A stretch of 64,000 nt of DNA from Cupriavidus neocaledonicus (GCF_000372525.1 NZ_AQUR01000106.1:186001-250000), one strand, 5' to 3'. Shown: positions 35,658 to 45,084, counted from the first letter of the stretch. A program made the numbers and translations. Notes: generated from the sequence alone by a model not told the origin.

Positions 35658-36826
35658 ATTTCGGCCACGGCGATCAGACTGCGGTCGCGCCCCTTCGGTC
35701 CAAGCAGGGAAATGCCGAGCGGCGCGCCCTGGCGGCCTGACAGAGGCAGAGTCAATTGCGGGAACCCGGTCAGCGGCGCCAGGCACAGCGATTGCGCAGC
35801 GGCCGTGCGATAGTCTTCCAGGGCCTCCGCCGGTGCGGTCCGCAGCGGGGCAATGTCCGGCATGGTCGGCAGCACCAGGATGCTGTCGTGCCCGAGCATG
35901 CGGCCCAGGTGTGCGGTGAACGCGTGGCGTATCGTACTGGCGTGCTCGAACTGGTCGCGCGTGACGCCCTTGCTGAACTGGAATCGGCCGGCCACGTCGG
36001 GGCCGAGTTGCAGTGCAAAGTCCTCGATCAGTGGGCCGTCGGCTTGCCAGGCTTCCCACCCCTGCACGTACCGGAAGGCCCAGTACAGCTCGGACAGGGG
36101 GCGGTCGGCCACGTTGACAGGCATGGCCGTGCCAAGTAGGGACTCGATGCGGGCAACGGCTGGCGTGAGCGCCGCGCGTGCCTCGGGCGTTGGCAGTTCG
36201 AAGAGGTCCGCGGCAAGCAGCAACTTCGGGGGCGCGGCCAGCGGCTGGCAGTCGTTGCCGAGCAGTACGTCGGCGACGCGTGCGAATGTGCCGATATCGC
36301 GTGCAAAAAAGCCGCAGGTATCGAGCGACGCGCTCAACGGCATGCACAGCTCCAGCGTGACACGGCCGTGCGAGGGGCGGATGCCAAACAGGCCGCAATG
36401 GCTGGCCGGCGCCCGGATCGAGCCTCCGGTATCGGTGCCGAGCGCGAAATCGCACAGGCCGTGCGATACCGCGGATGCCGATCCCGACGAGGAGCCGCCT
36501 GTAATCCGGTCTGGCGCTGCGCCGTTGTAAGGGCCGCCATAGTGATAGTTCTGGCCATTCATCGAGAACGCGAGTTCATCGGTATGGACCTTGCCCAGGA
36601 ACGCGGCACCGGCATCGAGCAGACTGCATACCGCCGGCGCTGTGGCCGTCTTGATGCCGGAGCGCGCCAGTACATGCGGGTTGCCGCCGCCGGTCGGGTA
36701 TCCGGCTACATCGAACAGATCCTTGACCGCGAACGTCAGCCCGCTGAGCGGCCCCTGCGCCGCGTTGGGAACAGGTGCCTCGGGGTAGGGCAGGAAGGCG
36801 CGGGACGGATGGGTGGCCAGGCTCAT
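35576..36826 (-). CDS. Amidase signature-family hydrolase, C-terminus altered by a junction
   Basis: 416 residues. The Ser-cisSer-Lys triad is visible: Lys in FAVKDLFDVAG, GGSSSGSASAV, and TDTGGSIRAPASHCG. It hydrolyses an amide in the cytoplasm. Up to SLIAVAEML the sequence is amidase-like; the last about 25 residues (ACFACGEARRRWRD onward) are an out-of-frame translation of the eat remnant, so the true C-terminus was lost and replaced. The core is intact, so activity remains plausible. It follows the ABC transporter genes on the same strand, 45 bases after the last ATPase. Confidence 0.85.
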   Translation of the reverse strand: MSLATHPSRAFLPYPEAPVPNAAQGPLSGLTFAVKDLFDVAGYPTGGGNPHVLARSGIKTATAPAVCSLLDAGAAFLGKVHTDELAFSMNGQNYHYGGPYNGAAPDRITGGSSSGSASAVSHGLCDFALGTDTGGSIRAPASHCGLFGIRPSHGRVTLELCMPLSASLDTCGFFARDIGTFARVADVLLGNDCQPLAAPPKLLLAADLFELPTPEARAALTPAVARIESLLGTAMPVNVADRPLSELYWAFRYVQGWEAWQADGPLIEDFALQLGPDVAGRFQFSKGVTRDQFEHASTIRHAFTAHLGRMLGHDSILVLPTMPDIAPLRTAPAEALEDYRTAAAQSLCLAPLTGFPQLTLPLSGRQGAPLGISLLGPKGRDRSLIAVAEMLACFACGEARRRWRDRTARRSTRSSR

Positions 36827-36871
36827 GGCGGTCGGGTTCCTTTTTCCGGTGAATACTGAAGCCTGAGGGAC

Positions 36872-37894
36872 TCAGGCGGCCTCGGCCGCGGCGCGCGCGG
36901 AGACGAGGGTGCAACTGACTTGATGGCCGTTGCCGAGCGACACCGCGCGCGGCACGTCGGCCAGGCATTCGGGGCGGGCGTGCGGGCAGCGCGGCGCGAA
37001 GGCGCAGCCCGGCGGCAATGCCGCGAGATCGGGCGGCGCGCCGCCGATGGATGGCAGCCGCTCGCCGCGATGCATGCCGTGCTGGCGGCTTTGCAGCAGC
37101 GCGATCGTGTACGGGTGGCGCGCTTCGCGCATCAGCGTGCGGATCGGACCTTCCTCGACAATGCGTCCGCCATACATCACCGCGACGCGGTCGGCGATTT
37201 CCACCGCGGCGCCTATGTCGTGCGTGACAAAGACGATGGACAGGCCCAGTTCGCGCTGCAGTTCGCGCAACAGGATCAGTACCTGGATCTGCACCGTGGC
37301 GTCGAGCGCCGTAGTGGGCTCGTCTGCCAGCAGGATCTGCGGCTGCGCGGACAGCGCCAGCGCGATCATCGCACGTTGCCTCATGCCACCGGACATTTCA
37401 TGCGGATAGGCGGCCAGTCTGCGCTCCGGGCTCGGGATCCGTACGGCTTCCAGCGCCTTGAGCGCGAGTTGCCGTGCTTCGGCCTTCGATACCTTGCGAT
37501 GTGTGCGGATGCACTCGATGAGCTGCTGGCCCACGGTGTAGACGGGATCCAGCGCCAGCAGCGGTTCCTGGAACACCATCGCCACGGTGCCGCCGCGAAG
37601 TCGCGCCAGTGCCCGCTTGTCCAGCTTTAGCACGTCCTGCCCGGCGACCCGGATGTCGCCGCTCATCTTCGTGCGACGCGGCGGGTGAAGGCGCATCAGC
37701 GCGCGCAGCGTGACGCTCTTGCCGGAACCGGACTCGCCGATCAATGCGACGGCTTCTCCCGTGGCAACATCGAGCGACACGCCATTGACGGCCTGGATGG
37801 TCTTGCCGCTGCCCGCGAACGTCACGCGCAGGTCCCGGAGTGAAATGGCGGGGATGGCGGGGATGGCGGGGATGGCGGGGGTATTAGAGGGCAT
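36872..37894 (-). CDS. Peptide-type ABC transporter ATPase (DppD/OppD)
   Basis: 340 residues: Walker A GESGSGKSVT, signature MSGGMRQRAM, Walker B ILLADEPTTALD, and the C-terminal oligopeptide-transporter extension with CAFAPRCPHARPEC. The second of two close ATGs (37894) is preferred because GGAG lies six bases upstream. The N-terminus contains AIPAIPAIPAI from a nine-base tandem repeat. It works with the DppF-like ATPase next to it. Confidence 0.92.
   Translation of the reverse strand: MPSNTPAIPAIPAIPAISLRDLRVTFAGSGKTIQAVNGVSLDVATGEAVALIGESGSGKSVTLRALMRLHPPRRTKMSGDIRVAGQDVLKLDKRALARLRGGTVAMVFQEPLLALDPVYTVGQQLIECIRTHRKVSKAEARQLALKALEAVRIPSPERRLAAYPHEMSGGMRQRAMIALALSAQPQILLADEPTTALDATVQIQVLILLRELQRELGLSIVFVTHDIGAAVEIADRVAVMYGGRIVEEGPIRTLMREARHPYTIALLQSRQHGMHRGERLPSIGGAPPDLAALPPGCAFAPRCPHARPECLADVPRAVSLGNGHQVSCTLVSARAAAEAA
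37845..37880. repeat. Four tandem copies of a nine-base unit in the 5' end of the dppD-like gene
   Basis: ATGGCGGGG repeated four times without interruption; on the coding strand it encodes AIP units. As the unit is a multiple of three, copy-number change would lengthen or shorten the N-terminus without frameshift. Confidence 0.9.
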
Positions 37895-37912
37895 GGTCAT
37901 CTCCGGCCGGGT

Positions 37913-38983
37913 TCAGTGTGCGGCGTCATGCAGGCCGGGCGTCATGCGGCGCAACGGCTGCGAATGGCCGCCATCGGGCATTGCCATCAGGCAGGACACG
38001 GGGTGATCCGCCAGCGCATGCGACAACGCCGGTGCGCGGCGGGCGCAGACGGGCTCCGCGCTGGCGCAGCGAGGATGAAAGCTGCAGCCCGATGGCGGGT
38101 CGATCGGGTTCGGCGGGTCGCCGGCCAGCGGCGCGGCCAGGGTGCGATGGTCGGGGTCCATCGACGGCATCGATGCCAGCAGCGCGCGCGTGTAAGGGTG
38201 GGCGGGGTGCCGGTAAATGGATTCGGTATCGCCGACTTCCACGACCTTGCCCAGGTACATCACCATGACCCGGTCGCACAGGTAGCGGATCACGTTCAGG
38301 TCATGGCTGATGAAGACGTAGGTCAGGTCGAACTCGGCCTTGAGATCGAGCAGCAGGTTGAGCACCTGGGCCTCGACGGACTTGTCCAGCGCGGATACCG
38401 CTTCGTCCAGGATCACCAGGCGCGGACGCAGCGCCAGTGCCCGCGCGATATTGACGCGCTGGCGCTGGCCGCCGGAAAGCTCGTGGGGGTAGCGCCCGGC
38501 AAAGCGCGACGGCTCCAGTCCGACGCGGTTCAGCAGGTAGCGGGCCCGCTCTATGGCTTCGCGAGCCGGCACGCCGTGTACGCGTGGCGTGAAGGCGACC
38601 GATTCCTCGATCGTCAGGCGCGGGTTCAGCGACGAGTAGCTGTCCTGGAAGACCATCTGCACCTGGCTGCGGAAGGCTTTCATCGGCAGCTGCGGCGAGC
38701 CGACGCCCTGCGCGTCGAAGATCAGTTCGCCGCTGTCGTGGGGAGTCAGTTGCATCAGCAAGCGAGCCGTGGTGGATTTGCCGCAGCCGGATTCACCGAC
38801 CACGCCGAGCGTTTCGCCCTTGCGCACGTCGAAACTGATGCCATCGACGGCGCGCACCACGCCCGCCCGGCGCAGCGGGATCGCCGACTTGAGCGGGAAG
38901 TGCTTGACCAGATCGCGCGCGATCACGAGCGGCTGGGCCGGACCGCCAATATCGGCGGCGGGGGAGACGAGCGTATCGGTCAT
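37913..38983 (-). CDS. Peptide-type ABC transporter ATPase (DppF/OppF)
   Basis: 356 residues: Walker A GESGCGKSTT, Q-loop QMVFQDSYSSLNPR, signature LSGGQRQRVNIA, Walker B LVILDEAVSALD, C-terminal CSFHPRCASAEPVC. The Walker B Glu and following Ala-Val (DEAVSALD) are the OppF pattern. ATG at 38983 after AAGGA; the frame extends upstream without a start signal. Three bases separate it from the permease gene before it. Confidence 0.92.
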   Translation of the reverse strand: MTDTLVSPAADIGGPAQPLVIARDLVKHFPLKSAIPLRRAGVVRAVDGISFDVRKGETLGVVGESGCGKSTTARLLMQLTPHDSGELIFDAQGVGSPQLPMKAFRSQVQMVFQDSYSSLNPRLTIEESVAFTPRVHGVPAREAIERARYLLNRVGLEPSRFAGRYPHELSGGQRQRVNIARALALRPRLVILDEAVSALDKSVEAQVLNLLLDLKAEFDLTYVFISHDLNVIRYLCDRVMVMYLGKVVEVGDTESIYRHPAHPYTRALLASMPSMDPDHRTLAAPLAGDPPNPIDPPSGCSFHPRCASAEPVCARRAPALSHALADHPVSCLMAMPDGGHSQPLRRMTPGLHDAAH

Positions 38984-38985
38984 GT

Positions 38986-39873
38986 TCAGTCCTTGATTTC
39001 CATGGCCGAACGGATGCCGTCCGCCAGCAGGTTGAAGGAGATCGAGGTCAGGAAGATCATGGCGCCGGGCAGCGCGGCCACCCAGGGTTGGGTGTAGATC
39101 GCCGTGCGCAGCGTGTTGAGCATCAGTCCCCATTCGGGTTCCGGCGGCTTGACGCCGAGTCCGAGGAAGGACAGGCCGGAGGCCAGGATCATCGATACCG
39201 AAATCAGGCTGGTGGCATAGACGAAGATCGGGCCGAGCACGTTGTTGAGCACCTGGGCCCGTACGATGGTCAGTGCGGACGCACCCGAGGCGCGGGCCGC
39301 ATCGACGAACTCCCGGCTGCGTAACTGCGTGGTCACGCTTTCCGCTACGCGCACGATCTGCGGCACGAACACGATGGTCAGCGACAACAACGCATTGCCT
39401 ACGCCGGCGCCGAGCGTGCCGGACAGCGCGATGGCCAGCAGCACCGACGGAAACGCGTACAGCACATCGGTCACGCGCATGATCACCGTGTTGGTCCAGC
39501 CGCCGGCGTAGCCGGCGACGATGCCGATGGCGCTGCCGATCACGAATGCCAGCAGCACCGGCGTGATGCCCATGAACAGCGAGAGCCGGCCGCCGAGCAT
39601 CAGGCGCGACAGCATGTCGCGGCCGAGCTCGTCCGTGCCGAGCAGGTGGTGCTCCGTACCGACCGGCTTCAGGCGTTTCAGGATCGACGAGGCATAGGGG
39701 TCGGCCGGCATCAGTGCCGGGGCAAATACCGCCATCAGCACGAGGGCGATCAGGATCAGAGCCGCCGCCATGGCGACCTTGTTGCGCAGCAGCCGGCGTA
39801 CGACCGTGGCCCAGTAGCCGGGAGAGCGTTCGATCACCAGCGGCGCGACGGATTTGTTGAGCGTCATTTCCAT
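38986..39873 (-). CDS. Peptide-type ABC transporter permease (DppC)
   Basis: 295 residues with six membrane segments, the N-terminal OppC extension and the EAA loop RVAESVTTQLRSREFVDAAR-ASGAS. ATG at 39873 has GAGGAG six bases upstream. Pairs with the DppB-like permease to form the inner-membrane channel. Confidence 0.92.
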   Translation of the reverse strand: MEMTLNKSVAPLVIERSPGYWATVVRRLLRNKVAMAAALILIALVLMAVFAPALMPADPYASSILKRLKPVGTEHHLLGTDELGRDMLSRLMLGGRLSLFMGITPVLLAFVIGSAIGIVAGYAGGWTNTVIMRVTDVLYAFPSVLLAIALSGTLGAGVGNALLSLTIVFVPQIVRVAESVTTQLRSREFVDAARASGASALTIVRAQVLNNVLGPIFVYATSLISVSMILASGLSFLGLGVKPPEPEWGLMLNTLRTAIYTQPWVAALPGAMIFLTSISFNLLADGIRSAMEIKD

Positions 39874-39883
39874 GCGGGGCTCC

Positions 39884-40834
39884 TCAGGTGCGCTGGATGC
39901 GCGGGTCGAATACCGTCTGCAGCGCATCGACGAACAGGTTCAGCAGCACAAAGAACACCGCCAGTACCAGTATCGTGCCCTGCAGCAGCGGGAAATCGCG
40001 CTGGAAGATGGCCGCGTTGAGCAGGAAGCCGGTGCCCGGCCAGGAGAACACGGTCTCGATCAGGATCGAGCCGCCGAGCAGATAGCCAAGCTGCAGGCCC
40101 ATCACCGACAACGCGGTGGGCGCGACATTCTTGACCACGTGGCGGAACACGGCGAAGTCCGACAATCCCCGCGCGCGCAGGCCGACGATGAATTCGTTGG
40201 ACAGGATTTCCGCCACGAGCGCGCGGATCGTACGGCTGACGATTCCCATCGGGATCACAGACATCGTCACGGCAGGCAGAAGCATGTACTGGACGTGCGC
40301 CCAGTCCCACGTCCAGGCGCCGGAGCCGTCCGGCCCCGCGCCGGTGGCGGGCAGCCACCCGAGCAGCACGGAGAAGGCGATCACCAGGACCATGCCGAGC
40401 CAGTAGTGGGGAATGCTGACGCCGAGCACCGACAGGAACGAGGCAATGCGGTCGGCTACCGAATCGCGCAGGTAGCCCGCCACAAAGCCGAACAGGCTGC
40501 CGAGAGCGAAGCCGATCAGCGTGGCCACCGCCGCGAGCCGGATCGAGTTGACCACGGCGTGCGACACTTCAGTCATCACCGGCCGGCTGGTGGCGATGGA
40601 AGTGCCCAGATCGCCGTGCAGTGCGCGGCTAAGCCAGTGCACGAATTGCTCGAGGAATGGCTTGTCGAAGCCATACAGCGCGGTGAGCTGCTGCCGCAGT
40701 TCTTCGGAGGCGTCGGGAGGCAGCACGGACACAAGCGGATCGCCGGGAGCGATGTGGACCAGCGAGAAGCAGAGCAGCGCGACCCCGAGCAGGATCGGAA
40801 ACGCATAGAGAACGCGGTGGAACAGATAAGTCAT
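39884..40834 (-). CDS. Peptide-type ABC transporter permease (DppB)
   Basis: 316 residues beginning TYLFHRVLYAFPILLGVALL, the typical DppB opening, with the EAA loop ending ARGLSDFAVFRHVVKN. The ATG at 40834 matches family starts; an in-frame ATG at 40861 with GGGAG close by is an alternative. It ends ten bases before the dppC-like start. Confidence 0.9.
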   Translation of the reverse strand: MTYLFHRVLYAFPILLGVALLCFSLVHIAPGDPLVSVLPPDASEELRQQLTALYGFDKPFLEQFVHWLSRALHGDLGTSIATSRPVMTEVSHAVVNSIRLAAVATLIGFALGSLFGFVAGYLRDSVADRIASFLSVLGVSIPHYWLGMVLVIAFSVLLGWLPATGAGPDGSGAWTWDWAHVQYMLLPAVTMSVIPMGIVSRTIRALVAEILSNEFIVGLRARGLSDFAVFRHVVKNVAPTALSVMGLQLGYLLGGSILIETVFSWPGTGFLLNAAIFQRDFPLLQGTILVLAVFFVLLNLFVDALQTVFDPRIQRT

Positions 40835-40972
40835 GGTCTGTGCCCGTCGTGTGGGTGTCATGCGCTCCCTGCCCGTGCGGGCAGGGAGGCGGGGGCTGGA
40901 CGAGGCGTGGCGAGTCCGTCCCCTTCGGCGCTCTCCTGCTGTGCGAAAGAGAGCGGGTGCCGGGTTCCAGGC

Positions 40973-42652
40973 TCAATCCATCGACATCGTGGCGATATCG
41001 ATGAACCAGCTTTGCGGCTGCACCACGCCCTTGACCTTCTTCGAGATAGCACGGGGACCGACGTCGTGCGCAATCAGCACGAACGGTGCTTCCTCGACGA
41101 TGCGGGCGTGCAGCTTCGCCAGCGCCGCGTCCCGTGCCTTGGCGTCGAACGACGTGCGTGCCGTCTCGATCAGCTTGTCGAATTCGGCGTTGCCGAAATA
41201 GCCCCAGTTGTTCGAAACCGGGGGCTGCGTCTTTGTGCTGACAAAGCGGACCATGGCAAAGAACGGATCCATGGCGGCAAAGCTCACGTTGATGGCATTG
41301 GCACCGTGCGCGCTTGCGTCCTTGGTGCCGACGCGCCAGTTCGTGAACAGCGCGTTCCATTCGACCACATCGAAATCGACATCAAAGAAGCATTCCTTCA
41401 GGTTCTGCTGGACATACTCGTTCATTGGCAGCGGCTGCATCTGGCCGGAGCCGGAGGCCGATATCTGTACCTTGACCTTGAGCGGCCTGGCCGAGGAGTA
41501 GCCCGCTTCGCTCATCAGCTTGCGCGCCGCATTGGCGTCGTACCGGATGTCGAACTTCGGGTTGCCCCACCAGGGATTGCCGGGCTCGACAATGCCCTTG
41601 GCCTCCGCCATATAGCCGCCAAGGAGCGCCTTGAGCTCGGAGCGGTTCACGCAGAGGTTGGCGGCTTCACGCACACGCTTGTCGAGCCAGGGTGAGTTCG
41701 GTGCGAACGACAGCTGCCACGGCCACACATGGGGCTGGGCGTTGGCGTAGACGTTGAATCCGCGGCTCTTGATCTGGGCGATGGCGTCGGGGGCCGGTGC
41801 CTCGATCCAGTCGACCTGGCCAGACAGCAGTGCCGCGGTGCGTGCATTGGCTTCTGGCATCGGCACCATCACCACCTTGTCGATGCGGGGCACGCGCTTG
41901 CTGTCCCAGTAAGCAGCATTCTTTGCCAGTTCAAGCCGCTCGCGCGGCACGAATCGCGTCATCTTGAACGGGCCCGTGCCCGACGCGTCGGCGGCGAACG
42001 CGACCCACGCCTGCTTGCTGCGCTCGCCCGCATCGGTGACCGATGCGGGGACCGCGGCGTACTTTTTCTCCCACTGCGCGGGCGACGCCATGAACAGGTT
42101 CGACAGGTTATACGGCAGGAAGGAGTCCGGCTCGGACGTGACCAGTTCGACGGTCAGGTCGTCGATCTTCTTCGCACTGCGCAGCGTAGGCATGCGCGAA
42201 GCCGTCACGCCCACCTGGCTCGGATCGAACTGGCGCGCCGTCTTGTCGAGGACCTTGTTGACGTTCCACACCACGGCATCGGCATTGAACGGAGAGCCAT
42301 CGTGGAACTTCACCCCGGGGCGCAGCTTGAAGGTCCACCTGGTCTTGTCCTTGTCCTCGACCTTCCACTCGGTGGCGAGATCGGGAATCAGCAGGCTGGG
42401 TCCGTTGCTCTTGGACAGGTCCCATTGCGTGAGTGCGTCATACATGGGAATGCCGGTGAAGCGGTTGCCCTCGAAGCCCTGATCGGGCTGGCCCAGCGTG
42501 CGGGGGATATCGGCGGCGGTCATGCCGATGCGCAACACCTTCTCGGCCATCGCGGCCCCGGGCAAGGCGAGCAGCGAGAGCGCGACGGCCGCGGACACGG
42601 ACCGCATTGCAGCGGAGAAACGTTTCGCTTGGATCGACGTGGGGTGGTTCAC
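40973..42652 (-). CDS. Family 5 extracellular solute-binding protein of the peptide-type ABC transporter
   Basis: 559 residues, GTG start at 42652 after AGGAG. A signal peptide ends near AAMAEK. The SBP_bac_5 fold is shown by LIPDLATEWKVEDKDKTRWT, FKLRPGVKFHDGSPFNADAV and the late PFVLIAHDVGPRAIS. It binds the imported peptide-like or amide ligand in the periplasm. The ligand is unknown, but the amidase and carbamoylase on either side of the transporter suggest an amide, ureide or short peptide derivative. Confidence 0.92.
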   Translation of the reverse strand: MNHPTSIQAKRFSAAMRSVSAAVALSLLALPGAAMAEKVLRIGMTAADIPRTLGQPDQGFEGNRFTGIPMYDALTQWDLSKSNGPSLLIPDLATEWKVEDKDKTRWTFKLRPGVKFHDGSPFNADAVVWNVNKVLDKTARQFDPSQVGVTASRMPTLRSAKKIDDLTVELVTSEPDSFLPYNLSNLFMASPAQWEKKYAAVPASVTDAGERSKQAWVAFAADASGTGPFKMTRFVPRERLELAKNAAYWDSKRVPRIDKVVMVPMPEANARTAALLSGQVDWIEAPAPDAIAQIKSRGFNVYANAQPHVWPWQLSFAPNSPWLDKRVREAANLCVNRSELKALLGGYMAEAKGIVEPGNPWWGNPKFDIRYDANAARKLMSEAGYSSARPLKVKVQISASGSGQMQPLPMNEYVQQNLKECFFDVDFDVVEWNALFTNWRVGTKDASAHGANAINVSFAAMDPFFAMVRFVSTKTQPPVSNNWGYFGNAEFDKLIETARTSFDAKARDAALAKLHARIVEEAPFVLIAHDVGPRAISKKVKGVVQPQSWFIDIATMSMD

Positions 42653-42782
42653 GGGCAAAGCTCCTGGGTTGGGAATGGCTGCGAACGATCTAGCAATTGA
42701 TATGCCAGCAAGACATGGGCAGGCATTGGTCTGCTTCTTGCTGCGTGGGGCACGACGTTCAACCACCGCAGGCACGACACAC

Positions 42783-44030
42783 ATGGATTCGCAGCACCTT
42801 CCCCGCATCAATGGCGCCCGCCTCTGGCAGTCCCTCATGGATCTCGGCGCGATCGGCGCCACGGCCAATGGCGGCGTATGCCGCATCGCGTTGACCGACG
42901 CGGACCGCAAGGGCCGCGATCTCGTCGTGCAGTGGTTCCGCGAGGCCGGGCTCGAGGTACGTGTCGACGAGATCGGCAACGTGTTCGCACGCCGCCATGG
43001 AACCGACCCCGATGCGCCGGCCGTGGCGACGGGCAGCCATATCGACACGCAGCCATCCGGCGGCAAGTTCGATGGCAACTTCGGCGTGCTGGCCGGGCTC
43101 GAGGTAATGCGCACGCTCAACGATCTCGGCATCGATACACGCGCGCCGCTCGAAGTCGCGTTCTGGACCAATGAGGAAGGCACGCGTTTCACCCCTGTCA
43201 TGATGGGATCGGGCGTGTTTGCCGGGGTGTTCGCGGCGGATCATGCGCGCGCCCGGACGGACCGCGACGGCGTACGTGTCGAGGCGGCGCTCGAGGCTAT
43301 CGGCTATCGCGGTGAACATCCCGCGGGCGAGGTGCCGGGCGGCATGTATGCCGCCTATTTCGAAGCCCACATCGAGCAAGGGCCGGTGCTGGAAGCGGCG
43401 GGCCTTCCGATCGGCGTGGTCTCGGGCGCGCTCGGCCAGCAGTGGTATGACGTGACCGTGACCGGCCAGGACGCCCACGCGGGTCCGACACCGCTCGCCC
43501 TGCGCCATGATGCGCTGCTCGCATCCGCGCGCATGATCGAGACGGTGAACCGCATCGCGCGCGGGGAAGCGCCGCACGGGCGCGGCACGGTAGGCTATGT
43601 GGAGGTCAGGCCCAATTCGCGCAACGTGATCCCGGGGCGGGTCGATTTCACGGTGGACTTCCGCAACCTGTCGCAGGAAGGGCTCGACCGGATGGACGCG
43701 GCCATGCGCGGGGCCTTCGCGGACATTGCCGAGGCGGCCGCGGTATCGGTCGACATCCGCCAGGTGGTCAAGTTCGAGCCGTGCCTGTTCGCGGCATCGT
43801 GCGTCGACAGTGTCAGACGGGCTGCGGCATCACTGGGCCTTCCCCATATGGACGTGGTAAGCGGGGCAGGGCATGACGCCGTCTATCTTGCGCAGCTTGC
43901 GCCAACGGGGATGATCTTCGTGCCGTGCAAGGACGGCATCAGCCACAACGAACTGGAAGACGCGCTGCCAGAGCATATCGAAGCCGGCGCCAACGTGTTG
44001 CTTCAGGCGATGCTGGCGCACGCACGCTGA
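42783..44030 (+). CDS. Zn-dependent carbamoylase / allantoate-amidohydrolase-like M20 enzyme
   Basis: 415 residues of the hydantoinase/carbamoylase family. Metal ligands are visible in GSHIDTQPSGGKFDG (His86, Asp98), in TNEEGTRF (Glu131-132) and later EAHIEQGP and SHNELED. The dimerisation lid domain contains TVTGQDAHAGPTP and RPNSRNVIPGRVDF. Such enzymes hydrolyse N-carbamoyl amino acids, ureidoglycolate or allantoate. It is divergent from the binding-protein gene (130 bases apart), so control is probably shared. There is no signal peptide; action is cytoplasmic, after import. Confidence 0.9.
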   Translation: MDSQHLPRINGARLWQSLMDLGAIGATANGGVCRIALTDADRKGRDLVVQWFREAGLEVRVDEIGNVFARRHGTDPDAPAVATGSHIDTQPSGGKFDGNFGVLAGLEVMRTLNDLGIDTRAPLEVAFWTNEEGTRFTPVMMGSGVFAGVFAADHARARTDRDGVRVEAALEAIGYRGEHPAGEVPGGMYAAYFEAHIEQGPVLEAAGLPIGVVSGALGQQWYDVTVTGQDAHAGPTPLALRHDALLASARMIETVNRIARGEAPHGRGTVGYVEVRPNSRNVIPGRVDFTVDFRNLSQEGLDRMDAAMRGAFADIAEAAAVSVDIRQVVKFEPCLFAASCVDSVRRAAASLGLPHMDVVSGAGHDAVYLAQLAPTGMIFVPCKDGISHNELEDALPEHIEAGANVLLQAMLAHAR

Positions 44031-44095
44031 AGGCCGATGCATCGCCCGCGGGCGCCGAGCTTTCTCGCAGACGAGGGGACAAGCCCGCGCGCGGT

Positions 44096-44878
44096 TCAAT
44101 GTCCGATGGACCTGGAAATGGCCCAGGCGCATTCCACGACCAGTGGCCCGAGCTTCTTCTGGGCCTCCGCCATGGTCCAACGGCTGGCAGGCGGCGACAC
44201 ATGGACCGCACCGACCGCAACGCCACGGTTGTTCACGATCGGCGCGCCGACGCCCATGTCGCCGAGGAACAGTTCCTCTTCGTTGCAGGCGTAGCCCACG
44301 CTCCTGCAAGCCACTACCCGTTCGAAGATCGCTTCGGCATCGGTCAGCGTAGCCGGCGTGCGCCGCACGAGCGCAGAGGCGCCGAGCATCGCCCGCACCT
44401 GTTCATCGGGCAGCGTGCTCAGGTAGGCGCGGCCGGAACTCGTACAGTACATCGGAATGCGCATGCCCACGGGCGTCAGCACGGGCACGTGCTTGGCCGT
44501 CATCAACTGCGCCACATAGACCATGTCGAGTCCCACGGGCTCGGTGAGATTTGCCGTTTCACCACTGGCATTCGCCAGTTGCGACAGATAGGGGCTGGCA
44601 ACGGGAATCAGGGCATCCGCCGCCAGGTAGTTGTAGCCGATCTCCATTACCTTCGGCGTCAGGCGGAAGCGGCGTGTCTGCGGATGCTTGTCGACATAGC
44701 CTAGCCGCTCCAGGGTATGGACCGTGCGTTGCGCCGAGCTCTTGGTCATGCCAGTCAGCTCCGCCAGCTCGGCCAGCGTCAGGGTGCGGTGAACGGCATT
44801 GAAAGCGCGCAGGACTTCCAGGCCTTTTTCGAGCGACTGGTTGAAAAGCGGGTCCGGCCGTTGAGATTCCGTGGACAT
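44096..44878 (-). CDS. IclR-family transcriptional regulator
   Basis: 260 residues: winged helix with LTLAELAELTGMTKSSAQRT, effector domain with NLTEPVGLDMVYVAQLMTAK and IPMYCTSSGRAYLSTLP, and GAPIVNNRGVAVGAVHVSPP. It is convergent with the carbamoylase gene, 65 bases apart, and probably regulates the amide module. A palindrome lies upstream at 44953. Confidence 0.92.
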   Translation of the reverse strand: MSTESQRPDPLFNQSLEKGLEVLRAFNAVHRTLTLAELAELTGMTKSSAQRTVHTLERLGYVDKHPQTRRFRLTPKVMEIGYNYLAADALIPVASPYLSQLANASGETANLTEPVGLDMVYVAQLMTAKHVPVLTPVGMRIPMYCTSSGRAYLSTLPDEQVRAMLGASALVRRTPATLTDAEAIFERVVACRSVGYACNEEELFLGDMGVGAPIVNNRGVAVGAVHVSPPASRWTMAEAQKKLGPLVVECAWAISRSIGH

Positions 44879-44952
44879 GGGTCAGCATGAAGCAGCACCA
44901 TCGGCGTGATCCACTGCACCACGATGGCAAGATATTGCACCAAGATATTTAC

Positions 44953-44969
44953 GAATCGATTATCGATTC
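44953..44969. promoter_or_regulatory. Candidate IclR operator (perfect 8-1-8 palindrome)
   Basis: GAATCGATTATCGATTC lies 75 bases upstream of the IclR ATG, next to two direct repeats CAAGATATT (from about 44928 and 44941). The AT-rich patch stands out from the GC-rich background and suits autoregulation. Confidence 0.6.
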
Positions 44970-45084
44970 AATGCGGATGGCCAATGATACACGGTCCGGA
45001 TTGCCTGCCCGACCCGGGCCGGCGGCCAGGATGTGGTTGCGCTCGAGCATCGCCACGTTGCGGCTGACGGCTGCGCACAACGTC

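Noticed and set aside
35445..36455. 336-codon minus-strand frame covering the amidase and permease tail
   Set aside because: Only its last 70 codons resemble a protein (permease end); the rest is the amidase gene in the wrong frame.
37845..37880. CRISPR-like array
   Set aside because: Repeats are contiguous nine-base units without spacers, inside a coding sequence.
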